DNA of 64,000 bases from Heterodera schachtii (lineage: Eukaryota > Nematoda > Chromadorea > Rhabditida > Heteroderidae), in NCBI GenBank assembly GCA_023374025.1, contig SIJG01000167.1, positions 139,178 to 203,177 of the forward strand, read 5' to 3'. A program made the position numbers and the translations under genes. Numbering within the stretch: the stretch's first letter is position 1; every line of letters starts with the position of its first letter. This document shows, piece by piece, positions 48,617-58,344 of the stretch. Under the pieces are notes generated by a model. It saw only the letters and a program-made list of their open reading frames with translations. It searched no databases and was not told the DNA's origin.

Positions 48617-48650
48617 GCGGTTGGGCGCCGTTTCGCGGCGCAAACCGCTC
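48617..48650. repeat. GC-rich palindrome
   Basis: GAGCGGTTGGGCGCCG and CGGCGCAAACCGCTC can pair around TTTCG. AGAGCGGTTT also occurs at 48,302, so this may be the two ends of a ~350-bp element; no target duplication was found. Confidence 0.45.
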
Positions 48651-48677
48651 TGCTTTAATTCAAAAATCTTCTGTGCT

Positions 48678-49085
48678 CCCTCAATTTTTCTCAATTTGTT
48701 ATTTTTCTCTCTTGTTTGCTTTTTTTCACTCACTCGCGCTTTTTCTTCCATTCGCTCTTACTTTCTATCTTAATATTCATTTTCTTCTCCTCTCGCACTC
48801 TCCTCTCGCTCTCTCTCTTTCTCTCCTACTCTCTCACCCTCTCATTTTGTTTCACTCTAGCCTTTTTATTTCTCCTCTCACTCTCTCGCTTCCCCACTTC
48901 TGTTTTTTCTACCTTTTTCTCTCCTTATCGACAGCTCTACCTCGCTCTATCTTTCTCATCCGCTATCTCCTTCATTACTTTCTCTTTCTCCCTCTCTATT
49001 TTTCCCTCTCACCTTTTTTTACTCTCACTCTCATTCTCCTCATTGTCTCTCTTCGCTTTCTCTTCCCCTCGCTCCCACCCTCCTT
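48678..49085. repeat. ~410-bp polypyrimidine tract
   Basis: Almost pure C/T on the + strand (CTCTCGCTCTCTCTCTTTCT and similar). The 155- and 124-aa frames here are Leu/Ser/Phe low complexity. The tract could form triplex DNA. Confidence 0.8.
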
Positions 49086-49429
49086 ATTAAATATTTTCCA
49101 ATTAAATTTTTTTTTGGCATTTCATCTTTTATATTTTTAAAAGCAAATACGGCAAAATCAACCAAATTTGTTGAAAGGAATTTATATATGTCTTTTCAAT
49201 CTAATAATGTAAATGTTTCACAGAAATGCGCATTCGTTGACAAATTCTTTCCATTTGACTTGGGCATAAAATTATTCCAAATGAAAAATCAGTCGATTGA
49301 ATCGCACACTCGAGTATGCCGAAAAGTTTTTGTATGCCGAAAACGAAAACTCGACTTTTTGCATGACTAAATAGCGCGAATTTGATTGAATATTACAATG
49401 ACCTCTGCCGGGTGGCAAATGTGTTTGAA
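49086..49429. other. Intergenic, nothing recognised
   Basis: No supported gene; a 60-aa frame at 49,188-49,370 has no family resemblance. Confidence 0.4.
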
Positions 49430-49637
49430 GATGTTTCAATTTCCTAGAACATATTTTTTACAAAAGCATCCAATATTTTCATATTGTTATAGGATCATCA
49501 TATTTTGACGAATATTTGATAAAATTCATTATATTATATTATTTTGTAATATGGAAAATTAAATATTTTAGCCTTTTACCTTTATAAAAAAAATTTAACT
49601 TTGCCAAATTCATAATAATTTTTTTGAATTTTAAACG

Positions 49638-49770
49638 ATGAAAAATTTTCTTGGCTTTATTGTCACTACTTTATCATTATCGGAGAAATTAATGCCAAAA
49701 ATGAAGAAATTATTGATAATAAAGAAAATTTGAACAACAAAATGTTAAGAAAAATTTGATAAAGTATGAA
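49638..49770 (+). pseudogene. Relic of secreted-family exon 1
   Basis: MKNFLGFIV matches the start of the 45,156 gene, and the 200 bp before it match that gene's flank. The frame breaks at once, the DLFDDLWK block is deleted, and only a trace of the linker (AKNEEIIDNKENL-like) remains. Confidence 0.7.
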
Positions 49771-49919
49771 GATAATAATTTTTAATTTATACAAAAATGT
49801 AAAGTCGTTCTAGTAAAATCTATTTATTTCTTTTTTGTAATTTATCTCACTTTGGCATACTATCTCTCGCTTTTTTAAGCGACCCTCCTCAAGGGTCGCC
49901 ATCATTTTACCTCCGGGGA

Positions 49920-50165
49920 TTTTAATAAATTCCCTCAAATTAAAACGCCGTTCTTTAAGGATGGCTTTAGACTCGGCATATTTATGTAAAGCCTCTTCTG
50001 CGGATTCACACCAGTGATGCCGCGGGTTGAGAAAAATTTCGGGTTCGGGTTTCGGGTCGGGCACTCAAAAAATTTCGGGTTCGGGTTTCGGGTTGAGAAA
50101 AACTTCGGGTTTCGGGTTTCGGGTTGGCATCACTGATTCACACTCATCTAGAGTGTTATCGACAA
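49920..50165 (-). mobile_element. Bel/Pao retrotransposon reverse transcriptase fragment, split by a MITE
   Basis: On the - strand YFVDNTLDECES, then (after skipping a 132-bp insertion) AEEALHKYAESKAILKERRF and NLREFI. This is the Pao-family block after the YVDD-like motif (YVDN...ALxxYxxSKxxxxxxxFNLREF). The frame is closed on both sides. Confidence 0.8.
50012..50135. mobile_element. 124-bp hAT-type MITE with 10-bp TIRs and 8-bp TSD
   Basis: Ends CAGTGATGCC and GGCATCACTG are perfect inverted repeats. The flanks are direct repeats ATTCACAC (50,004-50,011 and 50,136-50,143). The interior is almost wholly (GGGTTTCGGGTC)n. It interrupts the Pao reverse transcriptase codons exactly, so the empty site can be inferred. 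Confidence 0.95.
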
Positions 50166-50269
50166 AGTATTATCTGGCCTCTATACAACCAGGCAAGAGA
50201 CTGTTTGTCCCTCTGCTGGTGTGAGTACTCGCTTCGTAAATGACGCGTATGCACAACTTGTGCTTGCTG

Positions 50270-50903
50270 GTCTGGTTCGGTTGAAGGATTGCTTCCCCAG
50301 ATTCGAAAGGCCTAAAGCCCGTTCAAACCCTCTGGAAAATGGCTTCCCATTTATCTGGAAAATGTCTTGCCAATTTCCATTGTCTTTCTCCAAAAAAGAA
50401 AAAGTTTTGCAGAGATTTTGGCTCTTTGCAATTAAGTCGCCCGGACAATCGGGGCCGTTAGTTCTTGTCTACGCTACGGTCCGACTTTTTTTTTGTATTT
50501 TCCAATTAAATTTCCGTATCGTCATCTAAAATTTCGTCAATCGGAGTTCCGACGGCCAAAAAAATTTCGGCAATAAGAATAAAAATTAAGAACATAAAGA
50601 TGTCTGTAATTGGCACACCGATACATCAATATTTAATTCCTTGGCACCTCAACCGAATATATGCTTTTAATTTATATTTATTTTTTGGAATTCTCTAAAT
50701 TAGTTTTTTATATTGACAAACATGGAAAGAGAAATTATACTTTGATTTTTAAATCAATTATTTCATCATTAAAAACATGAGCAATCGAAATTAATTTGCT
50801 AATTTATTCTTAAAAAATATTTTTTTTCATAAATTCTACTTTAAAAAATAATATCCGAAGCTGAAAATTCAAAATTATTATTTTTATGATTTATTACTAA
50901 AAA
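50270..50903. repeat. Segmental duplicate of 42,400-43,257, ending in the family 5' flank
   Basis: Same word order as the partner. The last ~300 bp (GGCACACCGATACATC, CCTTGGCACCTCAACCGAAT) form the 5' flank of the 50,904 gene. Confidence 0.8.
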
Positions 50904-52216
50904 ATGCTGAAAATTAATTTTCTAATTATTTTCTTTTTATTTGTATTCGTAATAATTGATGGAACTGATGATGATTTATTTGATGATTTATGGAAAACCC
51001 TAGAATCACCGACCCCAAAAAACTTCAAAAATCAAAAATTCGGAGAAATTAATATCATAAAGCAAGAAATTGTTGTTAAAAACGAAAACAATGAACAAGA
51101 AAATGCCAATAAAATCGAAATGGAAGACATAAAGCCAATAAAAATAAAAGAACCCAAAATTGAATTAGGACAATTGAACGAAGAATCATTTGAAAAACAT
51201 TTTGATCAGCAGGCTGATCAGAATGTTTCGTTTGTTGATTTGAGCAATTCTGCAAATGATAAGGATTACAATAATATGGTAATATATCAAATAAAACAGT
51301 ATCATTCCTGGAAAAAAATTATTTTATAAATACACTAAATTCTCAGATTTTTTCTTAAAAAGGAATTATTTCTTTAGAATACAGAAGAAATAAATGAAAT
51401 GGAAATTGTTAACGAGTTTAATTTGATGAATAAGGAATTGAGAAAAGAAAATATTTCTAAAAATTTAACAAATGTTCAATTTGAAAGAGAAATTGCAAAA
51501 AAGTTGGGCACAAATCGAAACAAAATTTATAAATTGAAGAAAAAATTGGGACAAATAAGAGAGAGAACGGAGGAAAATGAAGAAACAAAAATGGAACTGA
51601 TCACAAAATTTGATCAGATCAGAAAAGAAAAAATTTACGGCTTTAAATATGACAAACAGAAAAGAAATAAAATTGAGCACGAAATCGCCAATGAATTGGG
51701 AATTAATCGTCATAAAATTTACCAATGGAAGAGGCAATTAGGTAAGAAAATATTAACAAAATAAAATTTGTAATTATTGTATCAAATTAAGGTATAATAA
51801 AGAAATTTTTATTTACAAACGAAGAAAAAATAGAAAAATTAAACAATTTGAAAAAGTGAAAGAAGAATTTTTAAAAAAATTCTATTTCGAACCCAATAGA
51901 AAAATTGAATCAAAAATATCGGAAAAAATTGGGGTTGCGTGGGTAACAATATATAAATGGAAGAGAAAATTCGGTTTAATCACTCGTAATATTTTTAATT
52001 ACTTAAATTTAAAAAATAATAATAAATTTGCTTTTCCTTTAAGGAGAAAGAAAAATTTATTCGGTTAATGAAAAATTGGAATGTGTGAAAAGAAGTGAGG
52101 AAATAGCTCAAAGAAATTTAACGATATGTGAGAAAAAAATTGCCGAAACTTTGGGCATTCCAAATGACAATTTAAGACGATGGACGAGAAAGTTCGGCAC
52201 CAAACCGATTCGTTAG
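50904..52216 (+). CDS. Secreted tandem-HTH-repeat protein, four exons, ~368 aa, one frameshift in exon 3
   Basis: Exons 50,904-51,278 (intact, 125 codons), 51,378-51,741, 51,792-51,985 and 52,044-52,216; GT-AG, phases 0, 1 and 1. Signal peptide MLKINFLIIFFLFVFVIIDG, then DDDLFDDLWKTLESPTPKNF and an acidic linker ending SNSANDKDYNNM. Exon 2 repeats: FEREIAKKLGTNRNKIYKLK and IEHEIANELGINRHKIYQWK. Exon 3: IESKISEKIGVAWVTIYKWK. Exon 4: ICEKKIAETLGIPNDNLRRW and KFGTKPIR, stop. Exon 3 is 194 nt where the homologous exon is 189, so one frameshift lies before KVKEEF near 51,800-51,845. Signal peptide, linker and exon 2 are undamaged, which makes this the clearest four-repeat copy. Confidence 0.85.
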
Positions 52217-52339
52217 CTTTGTCCAACATATTTTATAGTTAACTAAAATAGCGAGTAAAAATTCCAAAATAGTGGCAAAAAAATGCGAATAGTGACATAA
52301 TTTTCAGCCAAAAATTGAACAAAATAATTTTTATTCACT

Positions 52340-52741
52340 AGTTGTAGAGTTTAAACAAAAATTGCAACAAAATTGGGGGTTTTGTGGGATACAATTTATG
52401 CATGGAAGAGAAAATTCGGTTTAATTATTCGTAACATTTTAAATTTATTAAATTTATAAAAATAAATTTGCTTTCTTTTTAGCAGAAAGAAAACGTTATT
52501 CGGATGCTGAGAAATTGGATTATGTGAAAAGAAGTGAGGAAATGAGAAAAAGAAACTCAATGATAAATGAGAGAAAAATTGCCGAAAAATTTGGTATCAA
52601 CAGAAAGAATTTAAGACGATGGACAGAGAAATTCGGCACCAAATCGCGTTGATATCAATGGTCAAAGATAGCAGAAAAATTGGGCATTCCAACTGCCAAT
52701 TTAAGCCGATGGACGAACAAATTCGGCACCAAATCGATCCT
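52340..52741 (+). pseudogene. Extra 3' exons of the secreted family (third repeat and doubled terminal repeat)
   Basis: Directly after the 50,904 gene: LGVLWDTIYAWKRKFGLI (third repeat), then SDAEKLDYVKRSEEMRKRNS, INERKIAEKFGINRKNLRRW, a stop, and a second terminal repeat IAEKLGIPTANLSRW, KFGTKSIL, stop. The block 52,470-52,790 is copied at 33,640-33,970. The doubled last module shows how repeat number changes. Confidence 0.75.
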
Positions 52742-52799
52742 TTAGCTTTAGTCAAAAATAATTTTATCCGGGTGACACTTTGCCAAATTGACATTTCAC

Positions 52800-53642
52800 T
52801 ATCGGGGTCAACTTCACTAGGCAGAGAAAAGCCTAGTATTATTTCCTTGCTTCTTTTTTGTAGTTTCTCTGATTTTGACGCAATATTTCACCCTTTACTT
52901 CGTTTTTAAAAAATTTTCTCCATTTTTTAAATAAATATTTGCACTACTATTTAATTTAAAATGCCATATAAAAATTTTTAGCAAATTTATTCATATAATT
53001 CAAAATAAACATTGCTAATTGCCACTGGTAAATGTTGAACATAGACATAATTAAAAAAGAAATTAAATCGACTTCCAATTTATCATTTATGTCAAATTTC
53101 CACAGTGCAAAAAAATTTAATTCACCATCCAAATTCTAATGTTTTGCCAGCAGCGATCAAATTTACTTCGGAACTGTAATTAGCTTTAAATTTTTGAAAA
53201 TTTAAATCCAAGTCTTTAAAAAATAAAATTATGTTTAAGTTCAGAAGAACGGAAATGGAGGAGTTCATTAATGTACGAGTTTGAATACAATAGAAGGCCT
53301 TTTCATATGTCAGGGCCCCAACCCCTGGGGCAATAAACGGCGAAGCGGGGGCAGAGGTCTGATGGACCCCGTGGATTTTGTGTCAGAACTGAAAAAAATT
53401 CTTAGCATTTTTTCTAAAAAAGCACTGATAAAAAATCCTATAAAGCCATATTAAGAATGATGTAGAACATAAGAAATAATGAAAACGCTTATTGTTTAAC
53501 TCCTTTAAAAAGCCTAAAAAAAAAAAATTAGTTCGAAGCAAATGCATTTGAACCCCCGGTGCTAGGTCGAACCGAAAATAATCTCAGTGTGGACGAACCG
53601 AAAAAATAGAAAAACCTAAAAATTTGATTTATTCTCTTAGCT
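52800..53642. other. Intergenic
   Basis: AT-rich. A GC-richer patch at 53,305-53,385 (GGGCCCCAACCCCTGGGGC) may be another small insertion. No gene. Confidence 0.4.
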
Positions 53643-53944
53643 TATTCCAAAGCTATGTGCCAATTCTTGGACCTGCTTGAGATCCGTTCCTTTGATCGTA
53701 AATATTGATTGCCGTGACAATTGAGAACATTTAGGCACGAAATTTTTGAATTGAATTTGATTGAAATAAGAGAATTCAACAAAGGTATGCCAATACTATT
53801 CCTCTCGTCCGTTTTGATGTTCTTGAGAACAGAAAAGACAGATTCACAAAAGGAATTGGAAGGGAAAATTGATAGAATTGCAGAGACTAGTGATTTGAGC
53901 AGGACAAAATTAGGATTTTTGAAAATAGGGTATGGGTAGATCAA
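53643..53944 (-). pseudogene. hAT transposase C-terminal dimerisation domain fragment
   Basis: On the - strand: LSIFPSNSFCESVFSVLKNI, KTDERNSIGIPLLNSLISIK. This fits the hAT C-terminal block (P-S-S...E.xFS......R......L..L). The rest of the transposase is not readable. It may be the remains of an autonomous partner for the hAT-type elements at 37,840 and 50,012; that link is inference. Confidence 0.65.
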
Positions 53945-54089
53945 TTTCGGTGTCTATAGAAAATACTGTTTTCTTATGGAAATAGTACATTTTACAGTAG
54001 AGATCATCAACACCGAAATTGAAATGCCCACACCTCAGCGGGTTTAAGTCACAAAGAATTACGGTCTTTTGAATATTGTAGAGAAATTT

Positions 54090-54290
54090 ATGCTCTTTCC
54101 AATGGGCCTCTTAAAAATTTCCAGAAAAATTTTCCCAACCCATAAGAATTTTTTTTGAAAATTTCCACGATTTACAGTGTATTTTGGGGTGTCCCGATCA
54201 ACATGAAGGAGTGATCTGATCAAGTTGGTGTAAAGGAGTTTTTTGATAAGCATGAAAACTTATGTTAGCATGAATTATTTCAGATTTTTC
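54090..54290. repeat. Dispersed repeat, second copy of 19,820-20,010
   Basis: TTTACAGTGTATTTTGGGGT, CCCGATCAACATGAAGGAGT, GATCTGATCAAGTTGG. The same words occur in the same order in the other copy. Confidence 0.75.
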
Positions 54291-54379
54291 TGTGCTTCCA
54301 AATTTGAGATTCAAAAAGTGGTGTTAAACACACCGTTTCAGTTTTTGCCTCCCAGTTCCAAAAAGATTTGAATTTTTGC

Positions 54380-54450
54380 CTCAGTGGTCTATGTGTTAGT
54401 CACCAAAAGGGGGTTCCCAGGTTCGAACCCAATGCATGTTAATGAATATT
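54380..54450 (+). tRNA. tRNA-like sequence (A and B box), probable SINE or pseudogene
   Basis: CTCAGTGGTCTATGTGTTAG and a near-perfect B box CAGGTTCGAACCC. The acceptor arm does not pair by eye. Confidence 0.35.
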
Positions 54451-54574
54451 TTTGGTGATTTTAAGCAAAAAAAGACTTGTAAAATGGCAAATAAATATTC
54501 TGAAAAATAAACAAAAATAATAAAACATTTTGTTTCTTCACTTTTTTCGAAAATCATTCTTTAACCCAAATTTG

Positions 54575-56732
54575 TTAAAATACATCAATTTGGCATTCGT
54601 CATCAATTTCTGCCGCCGCTTCATCATCCGTGTCATCCTCGCCCTTCCTTTCTTCATAATTCTAAAGATGAGAATTCAGAAAAGGGAAACCTTTTGAAAA
54701 AACAAACCCGCTTCAATTCGTCAATCCTTCCGGTGTCCAGCAGCCAATTGTTGATGAAATGGTGCTCCAATTGTTGCAAAATTTGTTCCGCGTCAGGCAT
54801 ACATTTCCACCATTGTTCGAGTCTTCGCCACGCCGAATGAAGCGCTTCATCACCTTGAAAATATTAAAAATTTGTGCTAATTAAGCAATTTGTTTTTCAC
54901 CCTGCTCATCCAAAAGGCCAATGAATTGATGTTGTCGTGCAAATGGCACAAAGTGGAAGAGTAGAAGATGGGCCTTGGGTTTCTTTGAGAGAAAGGCACT
55001 CATCCGGTCCTGCTCTGCCAAAAACACTTTGAAATCGTCAATTGATCGCTCAAGTCCGTCCAGGTCATTTGGGGACAAAATTTGTGCCTAAAATTTATGA
55101 TTTTATCTCAATAAAATCGGACAAAACACTTTTGAAAAGTTTTGAATTTTGCCGAGGTGTTCGAGTGTCCTACAAATAGCTTTGGGCCATTCCATTGTGA
55201 AAAGTTCGGCCATTTCTGTAGCGCGAACCAAAATTTTTCTTATTGAGTTGCCGGTCAAATCCCTTTTTCGAAATTGTTCCCTTCGGGCCCCGATCCTTCT
55301 GAAGAACTGTTGAGCAACCGGTGCACATCCCTCCTGCCTCTCAAGTTCTCGAACAATGGCATTTCCAATGCCTTGAAAGACGTGAAAAGGGGCAGGGATG
55401 ATCCGATCAAAGTTAATTGAACGGAGATGTTTGACGGCGAATTTGACCGCACTGCTTGGAAAAAGGAGACAGTAATTTTGGTGAAGCTTTGACCGTAGTC
55501 TCCGCTAATTTTCACAAAAATATTGTTGTCAAAATTGATCAAATTGTCTTTGGCCGCACAAAATCGGGACTCAAGCGCAGATCTGACATCAGCACACACA
55601 AAGCCAACACCGCCATTGGTTTCAATTTGATCGTAGCGCAATGGCGCGCAAATCCGTCGTTTGAGGGTGACCAACCAAAACACCAAATTGCACTTTCTGA
55701 TCAACCCAAACTCACCTTTTTAATGGCGGTAAAATGTCAAATTTTTGGTGGATCAGACGAAGGGTAGCTTTCATCCGCTGATAAGCTTTTTGTGTGCCAA
55801 GTTGGGTCATCAATAGCAAGCCGTCATTGGCCTCCATTTCATCTTTGCCCTTCTTCGGTTGTGCCTTTTTTGGTGTATAATGGCCGAATTTGTGCCGGAC
55901 TTCTCGGTGGATGCGCTCCAGTGAACCCCGGCTTGCCGATCTCGATCGGTCCCGATCAATGGCGTCCAAAATCTGCTCCGTCAACCGTTTTCGCGAGCTG
56001 CGCTGGAGTTCGTCAATGGCCTTTCTTGGTCTTCCTCTGTTCGGCGTTGCTAAAATGGACAAAAAATGAATGATGAATTTTAAAAAAAATTAATTGTGAA
56101 AAGAGAAGGCATCGAAATTTAACTCACTTTTGCTGGTGGTTGGTGTCGCCGTTGGTGTTGCCGCACATTGCTCCAGCTGGCGACGCAGATCGGTGATCAG
56201 CGCTTCTCGGTTGCGCACCTGCTCTCTCAGAAATTGGATGGTGTCGTCCCGGTCCTTCAGCTCCTTCTCCAGTTGTTCGATGCGCGGTGATCGCTCGTCG
56301 ATGGCCAGCGGTGGCGGTGTCATTTCTCCGGTGTCCATTGGCGCAATTGGTGTTGACGGGAACGGCACCAAATCACCGATTGGCGTTGCTGATGTTGATG
56401 GCAGCGAATCGCCAAATTCCAAAATTTCTTCGTCCATTTCGGGCGTTGGCACTGGCCCTGGAGTTGGTGGTGGCGGCTCCATCGCTTCTTCGGTCGGTGC
56501 AGCAGATGTTGAAGGCCCTGCTTCATCCTGTTGTGGCGTTTCGGCATAGGGATTCGGCTGTGGAGTGTCTGAAATTTAAAAAATGATTTTTTGAGTAAAA
56601 AATGGTGAAAAACTTACTTCTCTTGGCCAAATAGGCTTGTCTCGCACTCTTCGTCTGCGCTTTTCGCTCCTCTTGCTTTTGCCACCGCTGTTTCACCGCC
56701 TCTCTTTTGATATTGCGCTTTAATTTGGCCAT
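54575..56732 (-). CDS. Multi-exon nuclear-type protein (basic N-terminus, coiled coil, AT-hook-like, KISGD-motif domain), ~590 aa
   Basis: ATG at 56,732. Exons: 56,732-56,618, 56,568-56,128, 56,049-55,716, one ending at 55,130, 55,087-54,901, 54,853-54,708 and 54,661-54,575 (stop). Donors are GT and acceptors AG; the phases agree except in exon 4. Order: basic MAKLKRNIKREAVKQRWQKQ; Pro/Thr-rich acidic region; coiled coil (SPRIEQLEKELKDRDDTIQF); AT-hook-like NRGRPRK; an RS-rich stretch; LGTQKAYQRMKATLRLIHQK with DILPP; IFVKISGDYGQSFTK; VFQGIGNAIVRELERQEG; acidic C-terminus. The start of exon 4 is unclear: 55,582 gives a 133-nt intron, but that intron reads like coding sequence (GGVGFVCADVRS). 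One base is missing in a T-run near 55,475. The middle recalls uncharacterised animal proteins with a K-x-GGDKGGGxxK motif; that comparison is from memory. GC is well above neighbouring genes. Confidence 0.8.
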
Positions 56733-57317
56733 TAAATCAAAAAAAAATTTATTTATTGCAAATCTTAACATATCTCATGAAAAAGTGTATAAAATATAAA
56801 ATGGCTGTATTACATTATGTAGAATTTTTTTCTCTATCGATATGCAAAATTTGGTGTGGATCTAACATATAGAAATGAAGCTAAACATAGCGAAATAAAT
56901 GTTGTTTTTCCTAATAACAAAAACATTAGATAGTACGCCAAAAGGAGACAAAAAATTAGAGAAAAAAAGATAATGTCTTTCTCTGGCACTCTCTATTTAT
57001 TGGTACACATCTCGTTTTTTGAAACGGTGTGTAAACATATGCACCACTGAAAATGGGGTGTAGTACACTAAGTCAACTGTAATTCGGGCTTAAACCGATA
57101 TTTGGCCTAATGATTGGTATCATTCGAAAGCTCATTAAAAATGCTACAAAAAATGTCAACATATTTGGTCAGCGTCAATCATTTAAGTTTTTATCAAGCC
57201 AAATTTCTCGAAATGGCTAGTGGTGTTAAACATTTGCACCTGACTGTATAGTTAGTTGGCTCTTAATTTTGGTGAAATGTTTAATAAAATTCAAATAAAT
57301 GAGTATAGAACAGGAAA
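56733..57317. other. Upstream region of the - strand gene
   Basis: AT-rich, with an inverted copy of the GTACGCCAAAAGGAGACAAA dispersed word near 56,935. No gene and no clear promoter motif. Confidence 0.45.
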
Positions 57318-57416
57318 CCCGGCAAAAAAACCAAAACCCGGCAAAAACCCGGCAACTTCAAAAACCCGGCAAAAACCCGGCACGGACCCCAAAAACCCGG
57401 CAAATGCCGGGTTTAC
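57318..57416. repeat. ACCCGGCAAAAA minisatellite (insertion)
   Basis: Six or more ACCCGGCAAAA units ending in GCCGGGTTTACCAGG. It lies where the 5' part and first intron of a secreted-family gene should be: family sequence resumes at GCAGAAACAAGAAGCG (57,437). Confidence 0.8.
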
Positions 57417-57439
57417 CAGGTAAAATAACACCCCTGGCA

Positions 57440-57930
57440 GAAACAAGAAGCGAAATGGATAAATTTAATTTGATGAAAAAGGAATTGCGAAATGAAAATG
57501 TTTATAAGAATTTGACAAATGTTCAATTTGAATGTGAAATTGCCAAAAAGTTGGGCACAAATCGTAAAAAAATTTATAAAAAGAAAACGGAAATTAGAAC
57601 AAAAAAGAGAGAGAACGGAGGAAAGTAAAGAAACAAAAATGGAACTGATCAGAAAATTTGATAAAATGAGAAAAGAAAAAATTTGGGGGTTTAAATACGA
57701 CAAAAAGAAAGGACAAAAAATTGAATGTGAAATTGCTAATGAAATGGGAATTACTCGGCAAAAAAATTAACATTTGAAAAAGGAACTTGGTAAGAAAAAA
57801 TTAAATTTTTAATTATGATTTTTTATTTTAAGTTATAATAACGGAATTATCAATGCAAAAAAAAAATCGAAAAAATTGAGCAATTTGAAAAAGTGAAAAA
57901 AAAATTTCAAAAAAATTCAAATTAGCTACT
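57440..57930 (+). pseudogene. Secreted tandem-HTH family relic (exon 2 onward)
   Basis: NLMKKELRNENVYKNLTNVQ, FECEIAKKLGTNRKKIYK, then a frameshift, KMELIRKFDKMRKEKI and CEIANEMGITRQKN, stop. A trace of the third repeat (IEKIEQFEKVK, frameshifted) ends abruptly near 57,925. The signal-peptide exon is lost. Confidence 0.8.
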
Positions 57931-58344
57931 TCTTGACACCTTAGACGAAGCTTAAAGCTTAGTGGTCATAGGTTATTTTACACGTTTTTTCTATGTAATT
58001 ATTTCATAAAAATTTTATTAAAAATTTTGATTGAAAATAAATTTTGTCCAAAAATTGCAAGAGGAATCAGAATTTTTGGCTTTTCCATTTATCTTGTTCA
58101 TATTTCAATGAAGCGCAAAAAAAGGTAAAATTATTCAAAAATATACTTAGCCAAATGTTTTAAGAATTATATTTATCTGAACATTTATTACTATTAAACC
58201 ATAGAATCAATGAAAATTAATACATGAGAATATATTTTTTTATTAATTATTTTAATCTCAAAAATTCAACTTATTTAGAAAAAGCATTCATATAAATTCT
58301 AATTCAAATTAATTTTTCAACACAAATTTTTCCAAATTATACAA
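57931..58344. other. Intergenic, 5' flank of the intact family gene
   Basis: AT-rich; nothing recognised. It does not resemble either of the two 5' flank types above. Confidence 0.4.

Noticed and set aside
48673..49140. 155-aa Leu/Ser/Phe-rich ORF
   Set aside because: It is a translation of a polypyrimidine tract, with equal openness in another frame.
50221..50529. 102-aa + ORF (with relative at 42,505-42,747)
   Set aside because: It lies in a duplicated block but the frame is not kept between the two copies, so coding is not supported.
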